A stretch of 64,000 nt of DNA from Syngnathus acus. Taxonomy: Eukaryota; Chordata; Actinopteri; Syngnathiformes; Syngnathidae. A program made the position numbers and the translations under genes. Positions 1 to 9,694 of this stretch are shown here, one piece after another. The notes beneath the pieces were generated by a model. That model made no database searches. It worked only from the letters and a program-made list of their open reading frames with translations, and was not told where the DNA came from. Location of the stretch: assembly GCF_901709675.1 (NCBI RefSeq), contig NC_051099.1, forward strand, positions 9,674,501 through 9,738,500, read 5' to 3'. Numbering within the stretch: the stretch's first letter is position 1; the number at the start of each line of letters is the position of its first letter.

Positions 1-1279
1 CCTCTCGGTTCAGTGTGTTTCTGGTCTGCTTGAACAGGTCGCGGTCGCCGCTCCTGTAGGCCTCCTCCTTGACTTTGCGCAGCCTCCTGAGGTTCGGTGT
101 AAACCAAGGTTTGTCGTAGTTGTACGTGCAGAAGGTCTTAGTCTGCACACACAGATCCTCACAAAAACTGATGTATGATGTGACAGTGTCAGTGAGTTCA
201 TGCAAGTCTGAAGTTGCAGCTTCGAAAGCTCCCCAATCGGCGCAGTCAAAGCAGGCTTGGAGGTCCTGCCTTGACTCCACTGTCCACTTCCTCACAGTCC
301 TCACCACAGGCTTAGAAGTTTTTAGTTTCTGCCTGTAGGCCGGGATCAGATGAACTAGACAGTGGTCCGAGAGTCCTAAAGCTGCACGAGCCGCAGAGTG
401 GTATGCATCCTTGATCACGGTGTAGCAGTGGTCCAGAGTCTGTGCACCTCTGGTGGGACACGTTACGTGCTGTCTGTATCTGGGGAGTTCGTGTGCGAGG
501 TTCGCCCTGTTAAGATCACCCAGAACAATGATTAGTGAATTTGGTAGAAGTTTCTCCATGTCTGTTACCTGGTCGGCCAGCATCTGCGTGGCTTCACTCG
601 CACGTGCGTGTGGTGGAATGTAAACAGCAGCCATGACGATCGAGGAGAACTCCCGTGGTGAATAGAACGGCCGGCAGTTTATGAAAATTGTTTCTAGGAG
701 AGGGCTGCAAAACTCTTTCAACACCGTGACATCAGTACACCAACGTTCATTAATGTAGAAACAGAGACCACCTCCCTTTGATTTTCCAGAGAGCTCCGCG
801 CTGCGATCTGCACGAGTTAGCTGGAACCCCGCTAGCTCCACGGCGTGGTGGGGGGTTCGTTCGCTGAGCCACGTTTCCAGAAAGCACAGCGCGGCGGATC
901 TGCTGAAGTCCGTGTTCCTTGAAGTGAGGAGCAGCAGTTCGTCCATCTTGTTCGCCAGGGAGCGGACATTCGCCAGATGAATTGACGGTAGGGCAGAACG
1001 GAACCCTCTCTGCCTCAGCCTTACGAGTGCTCCGGCTCGTTTTCCGCGCCGCCGTCGTCGGGCTAGCTGGTATAGCACCGCCGCTCCGGCTAGAATCTCC
1101 GACAAACAGTCTGAATCGGAGAGAACAGGAGAGAAAATACCAGAAGAAGACTGTCCGATCTTTAACAGCGCTTCTCTGGTAAAAGTGATCCGGGATGGAC
1201 AGCAGAGGACACAGAAAACACACAAAATAAGACAAAGAAACAGAGAGCGACTCACCGTGGCTGCCATCCGCGGCGCCAT
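1..1279 (-). CDS. LINE ORF: apurinic/apyrimidinic endonuclease domain, partial, open
   Basis: Reading from ATG at 1277-1279, the frame stays open for 426 codons to the window edge with no stop. An N-terminal hydrophobic stretch (about residues 13-28, Leu/Cys-rich) is followed by a basic segment (about residues 77-95, poly-Arg). The AP-endonuclease domain begins near residue 102 ([14 protein letters not shown]). It includes an ETWL motif, a GGGLCFYIN block, GDLN near 254-257 and SDH near 304-306, which are the catalytic and DNA-binding motifs of the exonuclease-endonuclease-phosphatase fold. The family nicks target DNA to prime reverse transcription. The uninterrupted frame in a window full of broken elements suggests a fairly young copy. 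The RT domain cannot be checked because it lies off the edge. Confidence 0.85.
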   Translation of the reverse strand, partial: MAPRMAATVSRSLFLCLILCVFCVLCCPSRITFTREALLKIGQSSSGIFSPVLSDSDCLSEILAGAAVLYQLARRRRRGKRAGALVRLRQRGFRSALPSIHLANVRSLANKMDELLLLTSRNTDFSRSAALCFLETWLSERTPHHAVELAGFQLTRADRSAELSGKSKGGGLCFYINERWCTDVTVLKEFCSPLLETIFINCRPFYSPREFSSIVMAAVYIPPHARASEATQMLADQVTDMEKLLPNSLIIVLGDLNRANLAHELPRYRQHVTCPTRGAQTLDHCYTVIKDAYHSAARAALGLSDHCLVHLIPAYRQKLKTSKPVVRTVRKWTVESRQDLQACFDCADWGAFEAATSDLHELTDTVTSYISFCEDLCVQTKTFCTYNYDKPWFTPNLRRLRKVKEEAYRSGDRDLFKQTRNTLNRE

Positions 1280-1303
1280 CATATTTACTTTCGCAAGGCA
1301 CTA
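1..1303 (-). mobile_element. Rex1/CR1-like LINE, 5' portion (runs off window)
   Basis: A non-LTR retrotransposon lies in minus orientation, with its 5' end near 1303 and its 3' part beyond the left edge. It interrupts the integrase region of ERV1: retroviral similarity runs down to about 1304 and stops there. A short leader precedes the ORF start at 1279. Its last bases (about 1287-1303) match the end of the Tc1 element at 23785, which is unexplained. The RT half is outside the window, so clade assignment rests on the endonuclease style and on resemblance to the Rex1/CR1-like elements at 17205 and 58576. Confidence 0.85.
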
Positions 1304-1362
1304 GAGCTTCACTAAGTCTAAGCACTCTGGCCAAGATCTGCCTGTTGTTTCCATGCATTTTT

Positions 1363-2829
1363 TCAACCTGCTTTTGATAGTATAGTTTGCTCGTTCAACC
1401 AGGCCAGTGCTGGAAGGGTGCCAAGCGCAGTGGTTTTTTTAACGTTATCCCAAGGTGTACAGCCATGTTCTGTACAACTTGGTTCACAGTGTGGACCATT
1501 GTCACTGTAAATGGTTTGGGGGATGCCATGAGTCGGTATGATGGCTTTGCAAATGGCTTTTGCCACTGTTAAGGCATCTGCACGTTTAGATGGAACTATT
1601 TCCACCCATTTGGAAAATGCATCAATCATCACTAGGCAGTATTTGTGAGGTCCACTTTGTGTGAGTTCAATAAAATCCATATGCATGATTTGAAATGGGT
1701 AAGACGGTTTTGGAAATGAGCCTCTCTTAGGTCTCATGTTTCCTTGTGGATTATGTTTCACACAAACGGGACATGCTTTACAAAAAATTTTTAAGTAAAC
1801 ATCTAAACCAAAGGTAGTGAATTGTTGATGTATGATGGACCTCATCCCCCCTGTCGACACATGGCAAGGCCCATGTGTCGCAATCGCTGCTGCCTTAAAA
1901 AGTGATTTTGGTAAAACAGGTTTGTCATTGATGCGGAGGATATTATCTGTATCCGCTACTGCACCTTTTGTCGTCCACATTCGTTTTTCCACCATTGGAG
2001 CATTGCCCTGCATATCTGTCAGTATAGTCTTATCTATGAGTTGCGTGTCCTCTGAATCTATTAAAAAAAATTCATGGCCATGTTTCCCTGCTGCTGCTTC
2101 TTTAGCAATTCTGTCCGCTAATCTGTTTCCATTTGAGGCTTCATCTGTGCCTGTGGTGTGAGCAGCACATTTACACACAGATAGTTTAGCAGGTAAATGA
2201 ATGGCCTGCAACAAGTCTTTTAACAAGGAGGCATGGGTAACCGGCTTACCGGTTGATGTTGTCATCCCTCTGCGCTCCCATTGTTTTGCAAAATAGAACA
2301 GAGTAGAAAACGCATACTGACTGTCTGTGTATACAGTGACTTCCTTATCTTCCGCTAATTGACAAGCTCTTGTTAGTGCAATTAGCTCAGCAGCCTGCGC
2401 TGACCTGTTGTATGGAAGCTTCTCTGCTTCAACAATCTGGTTTGGCAATTTCACAATTGCATACCCACTTTGATTGTTCCATTTAGGATCCTTCGAACAT
2501 GACCCATCCACAAACCACTTTTCCCCTTTGTCAAGTGGTGTGTCAATTAAATCTTGTCTGGGCAGCTGTAGATGTCCTGTAGCATCCAAACAGTTATGTG
2601 GGGTACCATCCCCTGGCAACGGAATCAACGTTGCTGGGTTAAGGACCGTGCACCTCTTTATCACAATGTGTGGTTGTGACAGAAGTGTAGCAGTGTAGGA
2701 TAGGCAGGTGACAAAAAGTTCATCTTGCTTTGCAGTAGCAACACATCTACAGCATGTGGAACCAGCAGTTCCATTTTGTGAAAGAGCACCATATCTGCAG
2801 ATTGTCTCACTGCAAGCGCTGCCGCGCAT
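1363..2829 (-). pseudogene. pol: ERV1 pol: RNase H and integrase part
   Basis: This 488-codon open stretch covers RNase H and most of the integrase. RNase H shows FVDGS, an AELIAL glutamate and VYTDSQYA (the D-E-D set). The integrase N-terminal zinc-binding region has the His pair and a CKACPVC cysteine pair. The catalytic core shows MHMDF and YSDNGPH. Just after that second aspartate (near 1500) the recognisable sequence leaves the frame, so the region holding the third catalytic residue is out of frame. Recognisable integrase sequence continues in another frame to about 1304, where the LINE interrupts it. These domains would cut the RNA primer and integrate viral DNA. This copy is defective. 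Confidence 0.9.
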
Positions 2830-3488
2830 ACTGCTTGGACACAGTCTGGCAAGGATTGAGCCACTGGATCCAATTTTTTTGAATAAAATGCAATTGGTCT
2901 TAGTTTGCTGCCATGACTCTGCAGCAACACTGAGGTCATAAAACCATTCCTGCAGTCTGCTGTTTGCACAAAGGTTTTATTGTAGTCTGGCAAGATAAGA
3001 GATGTGGTTTCCATCAGAGCCTGTTTCAGCACTACAAAAGCATCATCTGCTGCTGGTGTCCACATTATTTTTTCTGTCATCGCCATGGGGACTCCATGCG
3101 CAATATCTAGCAGCGGTTGCGTCTTTTCCGCATAATGTGGGATCCATGCTCTGCAGTAATTGCAGAGCCCCAAAAATGACATAGTTTGTTTCTTTGTCTC
3201 CGGTTTCGGTGCATCTGCAATGATCTGCTTTCTGGTTTTCTGTATCTGTCTTCCAGAAGCTGTCAACGTGTGACCTAAATAGTTCACTTCCTGTCTGACC
3301 CATTGTAGTTTGTTCTTGTTCACTTTATTCCCTGTTTTGCAGAGATAGTGTAAGAATGCTAAGGAGTCTTCCTTGCAAGCAGCTTCAGTTTCAGAGGCTA
3401 CCAGGAGATCATCTACATAAACTAGAAGTTGGCTTTTGTTTGACATCTGAAAATCAGCCAAACAGGCCATGATAGCTTGAATGAAAAT
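2661..3488 (-). pseudogene. pol: ERV1 pol: C-terminal RT and connection domain
   Basis: This is the RT segment downstream of the MITE insertion. It contains the catalytic YVDD motif (LLVYVDDLLVA), the NYLGH thumb-proximal motif, and the connection region with FLGLCNYCRAW and PIAFYSKKL. The frame overlaps the RNase H ORF between 2661 and 2829, so a frameshift separates RT from RNase H. The first residues of this open frame, above 3489, come from the MITE and are not retroviral. It is related to the gammaretroviral RT family by motif order. Confidence 0.9.
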
Positions 3489-3489
3489 A

Positions 3490-4454
3490 CCGTTTTTTTC
3501 CATGTATAATGCGCCCCCATGTATAATACGCACCCTAAAAATGGCATGTCAATGCTGGAAAAAAGCCTGTACCCATGTATAATACGCACCCAAATTTTGA
3601 CTTTTTTTTTTTTTTTTTTTTAAGTCCCAATGATCGTCACACACGCATCTGGGTGTGGTGAAATTTGTCCTCTGCATTTGACCCATCCCCGTGTGATTTT
3701 GATCCATCCCCTGGGGGAGAGGGGACCAGTGAGCAGCAGCGGCGCCGCGCTCGGGAATCATTTGGTGATCTAACCCCCCAATTCCAACCCTTAATGCTGA
3801 GTGCCAAGCAGGGAGGCAATGGGTCCCATTTTTAAAGTCTTTGGTATGACCCGGCCGGGTTACTTAAGTCCGTAAACGTAAAATTATTTCAGAAAAAAGA
3901 TCATCTTTGGGAACAACCGGATGTTATTCTGCCGGTCAGTATCACTGCGCATGCAGTAGGAAACTCGATAGTGAAGAAATATGTGAGACTCTCAACCAAT
4001 GTTCCCTCTAATTTTTCATGTATCTGGGCATACACACAAGCTCCCTGAGCAAACTGAGGACTATTGTGAGCAACATCAGGTGGCCAACCCGCGGCTCGCT
4101 CTTTGCCGGGTTTCATGCAGCTCGCTTCGCTTCGCAATTGTCATGGTGATCTTTCTGGTGATTTCTTAACTAGGCTGGATGTATTTTTTTTGTTGGCGTT
4201 GATTTCTCCGACTGCCCGGAAAGGCACCACCGCGATCAGTTAGGTTAAAATGAAGACAGGAAAGTGACGTTGTAAAGAACCATCCGTGACAAGATTTTCT
4301 TCAAACATTGTTGTACCATGATTTTCTTCAAAAAAAAAAATTAAAAAAAATAAAATAAAAAAATAAAATAAATTGTACCCATGTATAATGCGCACCCCAG
4401 ATTGTAGGACAATAAATTAGTTAAATTTTGCGCATTATACATGGAAAAAAACGG
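3490..4454. mobile_element. CCGTTTTTTTCC MITE inserted in ERV1 RT
   Basis: A 965-bp element has near-perfect inverted ends: CCGTTTTTTTCCATGTATAA on the left and its complement on the right, ending at 4454. It is flanked by TA at 3488-3489 and 4455-4456, as for Tc1/mariner-type target duplications. Removing it leaves a continuous RT coding context, so the insertion is clean and later than ERV1. Subterminal repeats read ATGTATAATGCGCACCC. No transposase is visible, so it is non-autonomous. Sister copies lie at 33403-33888 and 56874-57711. A SINE (3602-3862) and an A-rich tract (4330-4372) lie inside. Confidence 0.85.
3602..3862 (-). mobile_element. tRNA-derived SINE, head-truncated, nested in MITE
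   Basis: This is the same family as the copies at 50734-50974 and 55679-55985. It reads on the minus strand and ends in a 20-bp T run (3602-3621, its A tail). The tRNA-like head is missing: similarity stops at the GACCCGGCCGGG segment near 3858. It sits inside the 3490-4454 MITE, so it is later than that element. Confidence 0.8.
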
Positions 4455-4456
4455 TA

Positions 4457-5007
4457 GTTGGACTATCAGCGAATCCCTGTGGCAATCTGGTGTACGTATA
4501 ACTTTGCCCTTTAAAGGTAAATGCAAACCAAAACTGTGAGTCTGGGTGAATTGGCACTGAGAAAAATGCATTGCTAAGATCAATTACTGTGAAAAACTTC
4601 TGGTTAGGTTTCAAAGTGTTTAGAAGTGTGTGTGGGTCAGGCACATTAGGTGCTCTTGTCTGCACTGCATCATTCACTGCTCGTAAATCTTGTATCATTC
4701 GCCAATCAATTTTATTGGCCTTTCGAACTGGAAAAATAGGAGTGTTGCAAGGAGAATCCGAGCACTTCCTGATGATTCCTCCTGACAAAAGATCATTTAT
4801 AACAGGGGCAATCCCGTTTATTGCCTCCTGTTTTAAAGGATATTGCTTAACTCTTGGACGCCACTCTGATCTTGGTTTGATCTGCACTGGCGGAATGGAT
4901 GTTAACAGTCCTACATCAGATGGGCCCTTTGTCCACAGTTTGTCAGGAAGCCCAGCCAATTCCCCCTCCTCCTTTTCATTCAAACACACAAGCGCATGCC
5001 CTACCAA
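4457..5007 (-). pseudogene. pol: ERV1 pol: N-terminal RT (fingers/palm)
   Basis: This RT segment lies upstream of the MITE. Visible motifs are the LLSGGIIRKC fingers region, the WRMIQDLRAVN motif, the first catalytic aspartate in TVIDLSNAFFSVP, and RLPQGFADSPT at the MITE junction. The LPQGF box is typical of class I and related retroviral RTs. The open frame overlaps the protease frame between 4976 and 5007, which implies a frameshift there. Confidence 0.9.
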
Positions 5008-5590
5008 CAGCTACTTCACACACAGTTTGCTTCCACATGTCACAACTGGTACTGTAGCTCCACCCATCACCTTTGTCCTCATAATCAGTGACAGATCCAG
5101 CAAGTTTAATCCGGCAACCCACATCTGCCCATGTTATACTGTGAGGTTTAAACAATGAAATGTGGGGTACAGCCGACAACTTGTATTTGTCTTCCTGAGG
5201 AGCGGGCAGGAGCACAGCAGCAGCTGCAAATGACCTGCGATCAGTGTACAGAGCAGTGATTGTTAAAGTTACTTCTGTGTCACTGAGAAAACTTTCAATA
5301 TAGTCATCTTGTGGATCAGTGAGAATATTCATGGTGACATGTAATTCATTACAAGGCATTTCTGATTCAGGTCGCGTCAATTGTTTTCGGGCTTCACACA
5401 GCAAAGTGCCTGGTAGCTTGGGATTCTGTTCAGCAGAGATGTCATAAGAACAGCAAATCCGCTCACCTGCCTGTGCAGCATATGAGTCTACATCTCTCAC
5501 TCTACATGCTCGCATGCCATCCTTTACTGGAATTATTGCAATTCCCAATCTAGTCATCAGATCTCGTCCCAGAAGGTTTATGGGACATTT
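4976..5590 (-). pseudogene. pro: ERV1 pol: protease C-terminus and linker to RT
   Basis: The open frame starts with the end of a retroviral aspartyl protease (CPINLLGRDLMTRLGI, the conserved GRD helix region), followed by a linker of about 180 residues toward RT. The protease active-site triad (D-T/S-G) would lie upstream, but that part has been lost to the LTR element inserted at 5591. The remaining part cannot encode an active protease. Confidence 0.8.
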
Positions 5591-5973
5591 TGTCATGTCT
5601 CGTCCCCAGTTTTGTGATGTGTATAGGTTGTCATCGTTTCTGTGTGTCTGTGTGCTCGCCCCTCCCTTCCTGTGTGCCCTTGATTAGTGTAATCACACGC
5701 ACCTGCCTCTCGTTACCTGTGTCGTATTTAAGTTCTGTTTGCGTGTCACTCGCCGTCGGAGCATTGCATGAGATGTGTGGACAATCCATGTGTCACTGCC
5801 ACGAGGTTGTTTGGTTCCTGTCTTTTGTTTCACGTCTTTGGCGATCAGTCCTATTGGTTTCGTTGTTAAGTCACGTCAGTTTGCCGAGTCTGTCTTTTTG
5901 AGTTTGCTACAATAAACCCTGGTCCAAGCTGCACTTGGTCGCCCTGCTCCATTCCTCCACTCCGTTCGTGACA
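5591..5973 (+). repeat. Left LTR of minisatellite element
   Basis: This 383-bp LTR has TG...CA ends. It shares an opening (TCGTCCCC), a central block (CTCGTTACCTGT) and a polyadenylation-type AATAAACCCTGGTCCAAG segment near its 3' end with the solo LTR at 42936-43369, so both belong to one family. Confidence 0.8.
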
Positions 5974-5975
5974 GA

Positions 5976-6955
5976 ATGCTCCGACCATCACAGCGACCAG
6001 CGCTTGGACCTTCCATCCATCAGCTCCCGTCCGCGACGCCCGATCGACGTCCGTCGTCCGAGCAGGTTCCAGCGCCATGGGCTTCGCGGTCGCCATCAGA
6101 GTTCCTCCCGGCGCGACCGGCTCCGCTGTCGCGATCGGACTTCGCTGCCGCGACGCCGGACACGCGGCCGCCATCTGAGTACCTCCCGACGTCATCAGAC
6201 TCGCGGCCGTCATCGGAGTGCCTCCCGGCGTCATCAGTCTCGCAGTCGCCAGATTCAAGCCAGCTGCGCCGGACCCGCGATCGTCCATGGCCCCACCCCT
6301 ACTGCTGCAGCGCGTGGTGACTCTTGCCGCTGCGTACAGCTCCGCCTTCCAACTGCCGCCAATTGCGGCTCTGACTTTTCGTGTCGCCGCCCGTGTGCGG
6401 TTCATGTCCCCCGTGTCGCCGCCCGTGTGCGGTTCATGTCCCCCGTGTCGCCGCCAGAGTGCGGTTCATGTCCCCCGTGTCGCCGCCAGAGTGCGGTTCA
6501 TGTTCCCCGTATCACCGCCAGAGTGCGGGTCATGTCCCCCGCGTCGCCGCCCGAGTGCGGTTCATGTCCCCCGCGTCGCCGCCCGAGTGCGGTTCATGTC
6601 CCCCGCGTCGCCGCCCGAGAGCGGTTCATGTCCCCCACGTCGCCGCCCGAGAGCGGTTCATGTCCCCCGCGTCGCCGCCCGAGTGCGGTTCATGTCCCCC
6701 GCGTCGCCGCCCGAGTGCGGTTCATGTCCCGCGCGTCGCCGCCCGAGTGCGGTTCATGTCCCCCGCGTCGCCGCCCGACTGCGGTTCATGTCCCCCGCGT
6801 CGCCGCCAGAGTGCGGTTCATGTCCCCCGCGTCGCCGCCAGAGTGCGGTTCATGTCCCCCGTGTCGCCGCCAGAGTGCGGTTCATGTCCCCCGTGTCGCC
6901 GCCAGAGTGCGGTTCATGTCCCCCGTGTCGCCGCCCGAGTGCGGTTCATGTGCCC
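5976..6955 (+). repeat. Proline/serine-rich segment and 32-bp minisatellite, open in three frames
   Basis: From 5976 an ATG opens a Pro/Ser/Arg-rich frame with repeated PSE.LP units. From about 6382 to 6950 there are roughly 18 tandem copies of a 32-bp unit (core GAGTGCGGTTCATGTCCCCC). Since 32 is not a multiple of three, each forward frame cycles through all three readings of the unit. All three frames are open for long distances (5935-7020, 6218-6973, 6381-7121) because the unit has no stop in any frame. A coding role is not demonstrated. Confidence 0.7.
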
Positions 6956-7670
6956 CAAAGTTGCTGCCGATAGCGCGTCAGGCCCCAGTGTGTGCCGCGA
7001 TTGTGGCCCTGGGCCCCTGACCTCCGCTGAGTGCGGTTCTGTTCCCCATGTTGCTGCCGATTGCGCGTCAGGCCCCCAGCGTGTGCCGCGATTGTGGCCC
7101 TGGGCCCCTGACCTCCGCTGAGTGCAGTTCTGTTCCCCATGTTGCTGCCGATTGCGCGTCAGGCCCCCAGTGTGTGCCGCGATTGTGGCCCTGGGTCCCT
7201 GACCGCCGCTGCGTGCAGTTCTGTCCCCCGAGTTGCCGCCGATTGCGGCTCTGACTTTGCAAGTTGCCGCCGTTTGCGGTTCTGTCCCTGAGTTGCCGCC
7301 GATTGCGGTTCTGTTTCCCCGAGTTGCCGCCGATTGCGGTTCTGTTTCCCCGAGTTGCCGCCGATTGCGGTTCTGTTTCCCCAAGTTGCCGCCAGAGTGC
7401 GGTGCGGTTCGGTTCCCCTCGTCGCCGCCCGAGTACGGTGCGGTTCGGTTCCCCAAGTCGCCGCCCGAGTGCGGTGCGGTTCCCCAAGTCGCCGCCCGAG
7501 TGCGGTGCGATTCGGTTCCCCAAGTCGCCGCCCGAGTGCGGTGCGATTCGGTTCCCCAAGTCGCCGCCCGAGTGCGGTGCGGTTCCCCAAGTCGCCGCCC
7601 GAGTGAGTTCTGTGCCCCAAGTCGCCGCAGAGTGGGGTTGTTTCCCCAGTCGCCGCCGTGCGCGGTTCAA
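6956..7670 (+). repeat. Further tandem repeat arrays in LTR element
   Basis: Three more arrays follow the 32-bp one: about three copies of a roughly 91-bp unit (starting TTGCTGCCGAT near 6961, 7051 and 7142), several 31-bp units (GAGTTGCCGCCGATTGCGG) at about 7215-7390, and variable 26-36-bp units (GTGCGGTGCGGTTCGGTTCC) to about 7640. All share a GCCGCC core with the 32-bp unit and probably evolved from it. The long minus-strand frames here reflect the same lack of stops. Confidence 0.75.
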
Positions 7671-7791
7671 GCTATTCCGAAAACCATTAGGGTTGTCTGG
7701 ACTAGTGCGCTGCCCCCCCCGCCCCCCCGCGTGCCGCCGTGGGGGGTTGGGTTTTTGGGACGTCGGGGGCCGTCCCTTGTGGGGGGGGTTC

Positions 7792-7978
7792 TGTCATGTC
7801 TCGTCCCCAGTTTTGTGATGTGTATAGGTTGTCATCGTTTCTGTGTGTCTGTGTGCTCGCCCCTCCCTTCCTGTGTGCCCTTGATTAGTGTAATCACACG
7901 CACTTGCCTCTCGTTACCTGTGTTGTATTGAAGTTCTGTTTGCGTGTCACTCGCCGTCGGAGCATTGCATGAGATGTG
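7792..7978 (+). repeat. Truncated right LTR
   Basis: This is 187 bp, nearly identical to 5591-5777. Similarity stops at GAGATGTG, after which ERV1 gag sequence begins. The remaining 196 bp of the LTR are absent. Confidence 0.85.
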
Positions 7979-8205
7979 CGAAAATCATCAGTATCTTCCC
8001 CAGGCTTCTGTTTAATTCCTGCCAAATGACCATAATTCGCTCGTCTTCGAAATATAGTTCTCACTCTTTGCACAAGATCATTCCATTGTGCTGCATACTC
8101 CCCTACCAATTGATTTCCCTCAACGGGATAGGGAAAAGGCCCTTGATTATTTCTACCTGTATAATGTCCTCTAACCTTTGCCCAGTCTTTTCCCAAAGAA
8201 AACAT
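7979..8205 (-). pseudogene. gag: ERV1 gag: capsid fragment
   Basis: An open stretch shows a gammaretroviral-style capsid segment (GPFPYPVEGNQLVGEYAAQW, then WNDLVQRV and a GIKQKPGE.....F block) and is cut at 7978 by the truncated LTR. The codons of this open frame below 7979 are LTR sequence. The rest of the capsid and the nucleocapsid are missing. Confidence 0.75.
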
Positions 8206-8238
8206 TGCAGCTTCTCCAGCCTCATGCCCATTCAGTCT

Positions 8239-8984
8239 TTAGGAATGTATGATTCCAGCCATGTCTTCTGCCCATTTTTCTGGGTCTTCAGCAACAGGGG
8301 TAACCCCTTCAACTGCTTTTCTTGCCTCTTCCAAAGTCCATGGCCGAAAAACATACGTATGTGGAGGTTGGCCTTCCCCTACAATAGGGTTTGGCACCTG
8401 TATCATTGGGCACACATCAACATTGTCCACATTTTGGGAAAATCTAGCAGCAGTGGTCAAACCTCTTGTTTGTACAGGACTTCTAGTAATGTGACCCTGA
8501 CTTTTCTTTCTGTTATATGGGGGAGGGTGCAAGTCTGTCAAGCTTGGATACAAGTTTTGCATACGAGCGGAAGGTCCCTCTTGCTCCTCTGCTTGAGCTG
8601 CAGCTGGAGCCGTGGCCGGGACAGTGCGCCTGCGCACTGTGGCCTCATTGTCTTCCGGCCTGACAAACATAGTCGCAGCCTCATCACTTTTCAACTTTCT
8701 ATCTTTTGTCTTTTGGATTTGTTCTCTTCTCTCTTGTGAAGCTTTCAACCAGTCTAGCACAATTCAACTCTCTCTCTTTTCTTTTCATTTTCAGTCCCTT
8801 TGTTTTCCTATCTACACTCCTCCAAAACATCAACCACTATCTTCCACACTTCAACTTTCAACTTTCCTTCTACTCCATACTTTTTCTTCCACTTCGGCAT
8901 GTATTGCATACAATTAAGAAATTTACTCGCCATGAACTTCTCATCTCCATCAAGAGCTAGGGATTTACCGTTTTTATTTCCCAT
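8239..8984 (-). pseudogene. gag: ERV1 gag: matrix region with PPPY motif
   Basis: The likely gag start is the ATG at 8982-8984, which opens MGN, a typical N-myristoylation start. A frame break separates this start from the main open stretch (8239-8760). That stretch carries an Ala/Glu-rich segment, a LHPPPYN late-domain motif (a NEDD4-type ligase binding site used in budding) and a capsid-proximal IQVPNP region. A further break near 8205-8239 separates it from the capsid fragment. Gag would form the particle shell; this one is disrupted. Confidence 0.8.
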
Positions 8985-9185
8985 CTTAACTTGGTATTTT
9001 AGGTTTATACAATTTTCTTTTCAAAAAATTTTTTTTTTCTTTCTTTGAGGATCCTCAATGCAGGTTTAAATTGACCTTCCAACAAATTACTCTTTGCAGT
9101 CAATTTATCCTACCAGTTGCACTCTCAACCACACAAGTTTCTTATCCCTGCCTACGCGAAGTCCTCTTTTTTTTTAAAAAAAAAA

Positions 9186-9440
9186 GAGCTGCTTCATCCG
9201 GAGAGGGGACTCTACAACACCCCTTCCTTCCCTGGGAACTAAAGACAACAGTCCTGTTACCCAGCCCTGCCAACGCGAAGTTGTACTCCTTAGAACAGTG
9301 GTTGTCAAATGAGGGTACACGGAGGTACTCTAGGGGGTACGTGAGATTTTATATAAAACAGTTTGAGAACCACTGCTCCAGAAGAGCCACTTCATCCGGA
9401 GGGGGACTCTACAACACCCCCTCCTTCCACAAGACTTAAA
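9186..9440. repeat. Duplicated leader block flanking mini-hAT
   Basis: Two copies of a 50-55-bp block (core GGGGACTCTACAACACCCC, at 9186-9240 and 9385-9435) lie on either side of unique leader sequence and a short hAT remnant. Confidence 0.7.
9297..9375. mobile_element. 79-bp hAT-type miniature element
   Basis: Inverted ends CAGTGGTTGTCAAA and TTTGAGAACCACTG bound 79 bp. The flanks CCTTAGAA and CTCCAGAA are imperfect 8-bp candidates for a target duplication. It has no coding capacity. Confidence 0.6.
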
Positions 9441-9694
9441 ATCTTCTGTCCTGCCTATTTAGCTCGGACAAACCAAAGCCGTATAGCTCGTGCACCTTTA
9501 ACTTTTTACGCGTTTCACAACAACACAATCACACAACTGTAGGGCTTTAACTTACTTCGTTGCACTGCTGGATCCCGTCAATCCACCTCTGTCAGACGAA
9601 GGCAGACCTAAGATGCTGGCCCAGCGAAGAATTTCCTTCCCAGGTCTTTTTTACCAGGTCCTCCTAATGGACGCTGGCCCGTCGACGGTGTACA

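Larger units (their letters stand above)
5591..7978 (+). mobile_element. Minisatellite-rich non-autonomous LTR element
   Basis: Two direct repeats bound this element: a complete LTR (5591-5973, starting TGTCATG and ending GTGACA) and a truncated copy of its first 187 bases (7792-7978). A G-rich tract just before 7792 looks like a polypurine tract. The interior (5974-7791) has no recognisable gag or pol and is mostly tandem repeats. It sits where the ERV1 protease N-terminus and gag C-terminus should be. Because the second LTR is cut and retroviral sequence is missing, insertion was followed or accompanied by deletion. It resembles a LARD-like derivative of a fish Ty3/gypsy element; the LTR is related to the solo LTR at 42936. 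Confidence 0.75.

Noticed and set aside
3549-3819. Two 60-70 residue minus-strand ORFs starting MPPCLALS or MIPERG, repeated at 50750 and 55697
   Set aside because: They are the same SINE body translated three times; repetition shows a SINE, not a gene family.
6382-6955. Regular repeat array resembling a CRISPR locus
   Set aside because: Units are directly contiguous with no unique spacers, there are no cas genes, and the sequence is vertebrate.
5866-7670. Long minus-strand open frames (up to 200 residues, rich in Arg/Gly/Thr/Asn) over the minisatellite
   Set aside because: They arise because the GC-rich repeat unit has no stop in most frames; the products are pure repeat translations with no domain.
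7681-7791. C- and G-rich tracts as a possible terminator or G4 regulatory site
   Set aside because: Position just before the second LTR is better explained as a polypurine tract and repeat edge.
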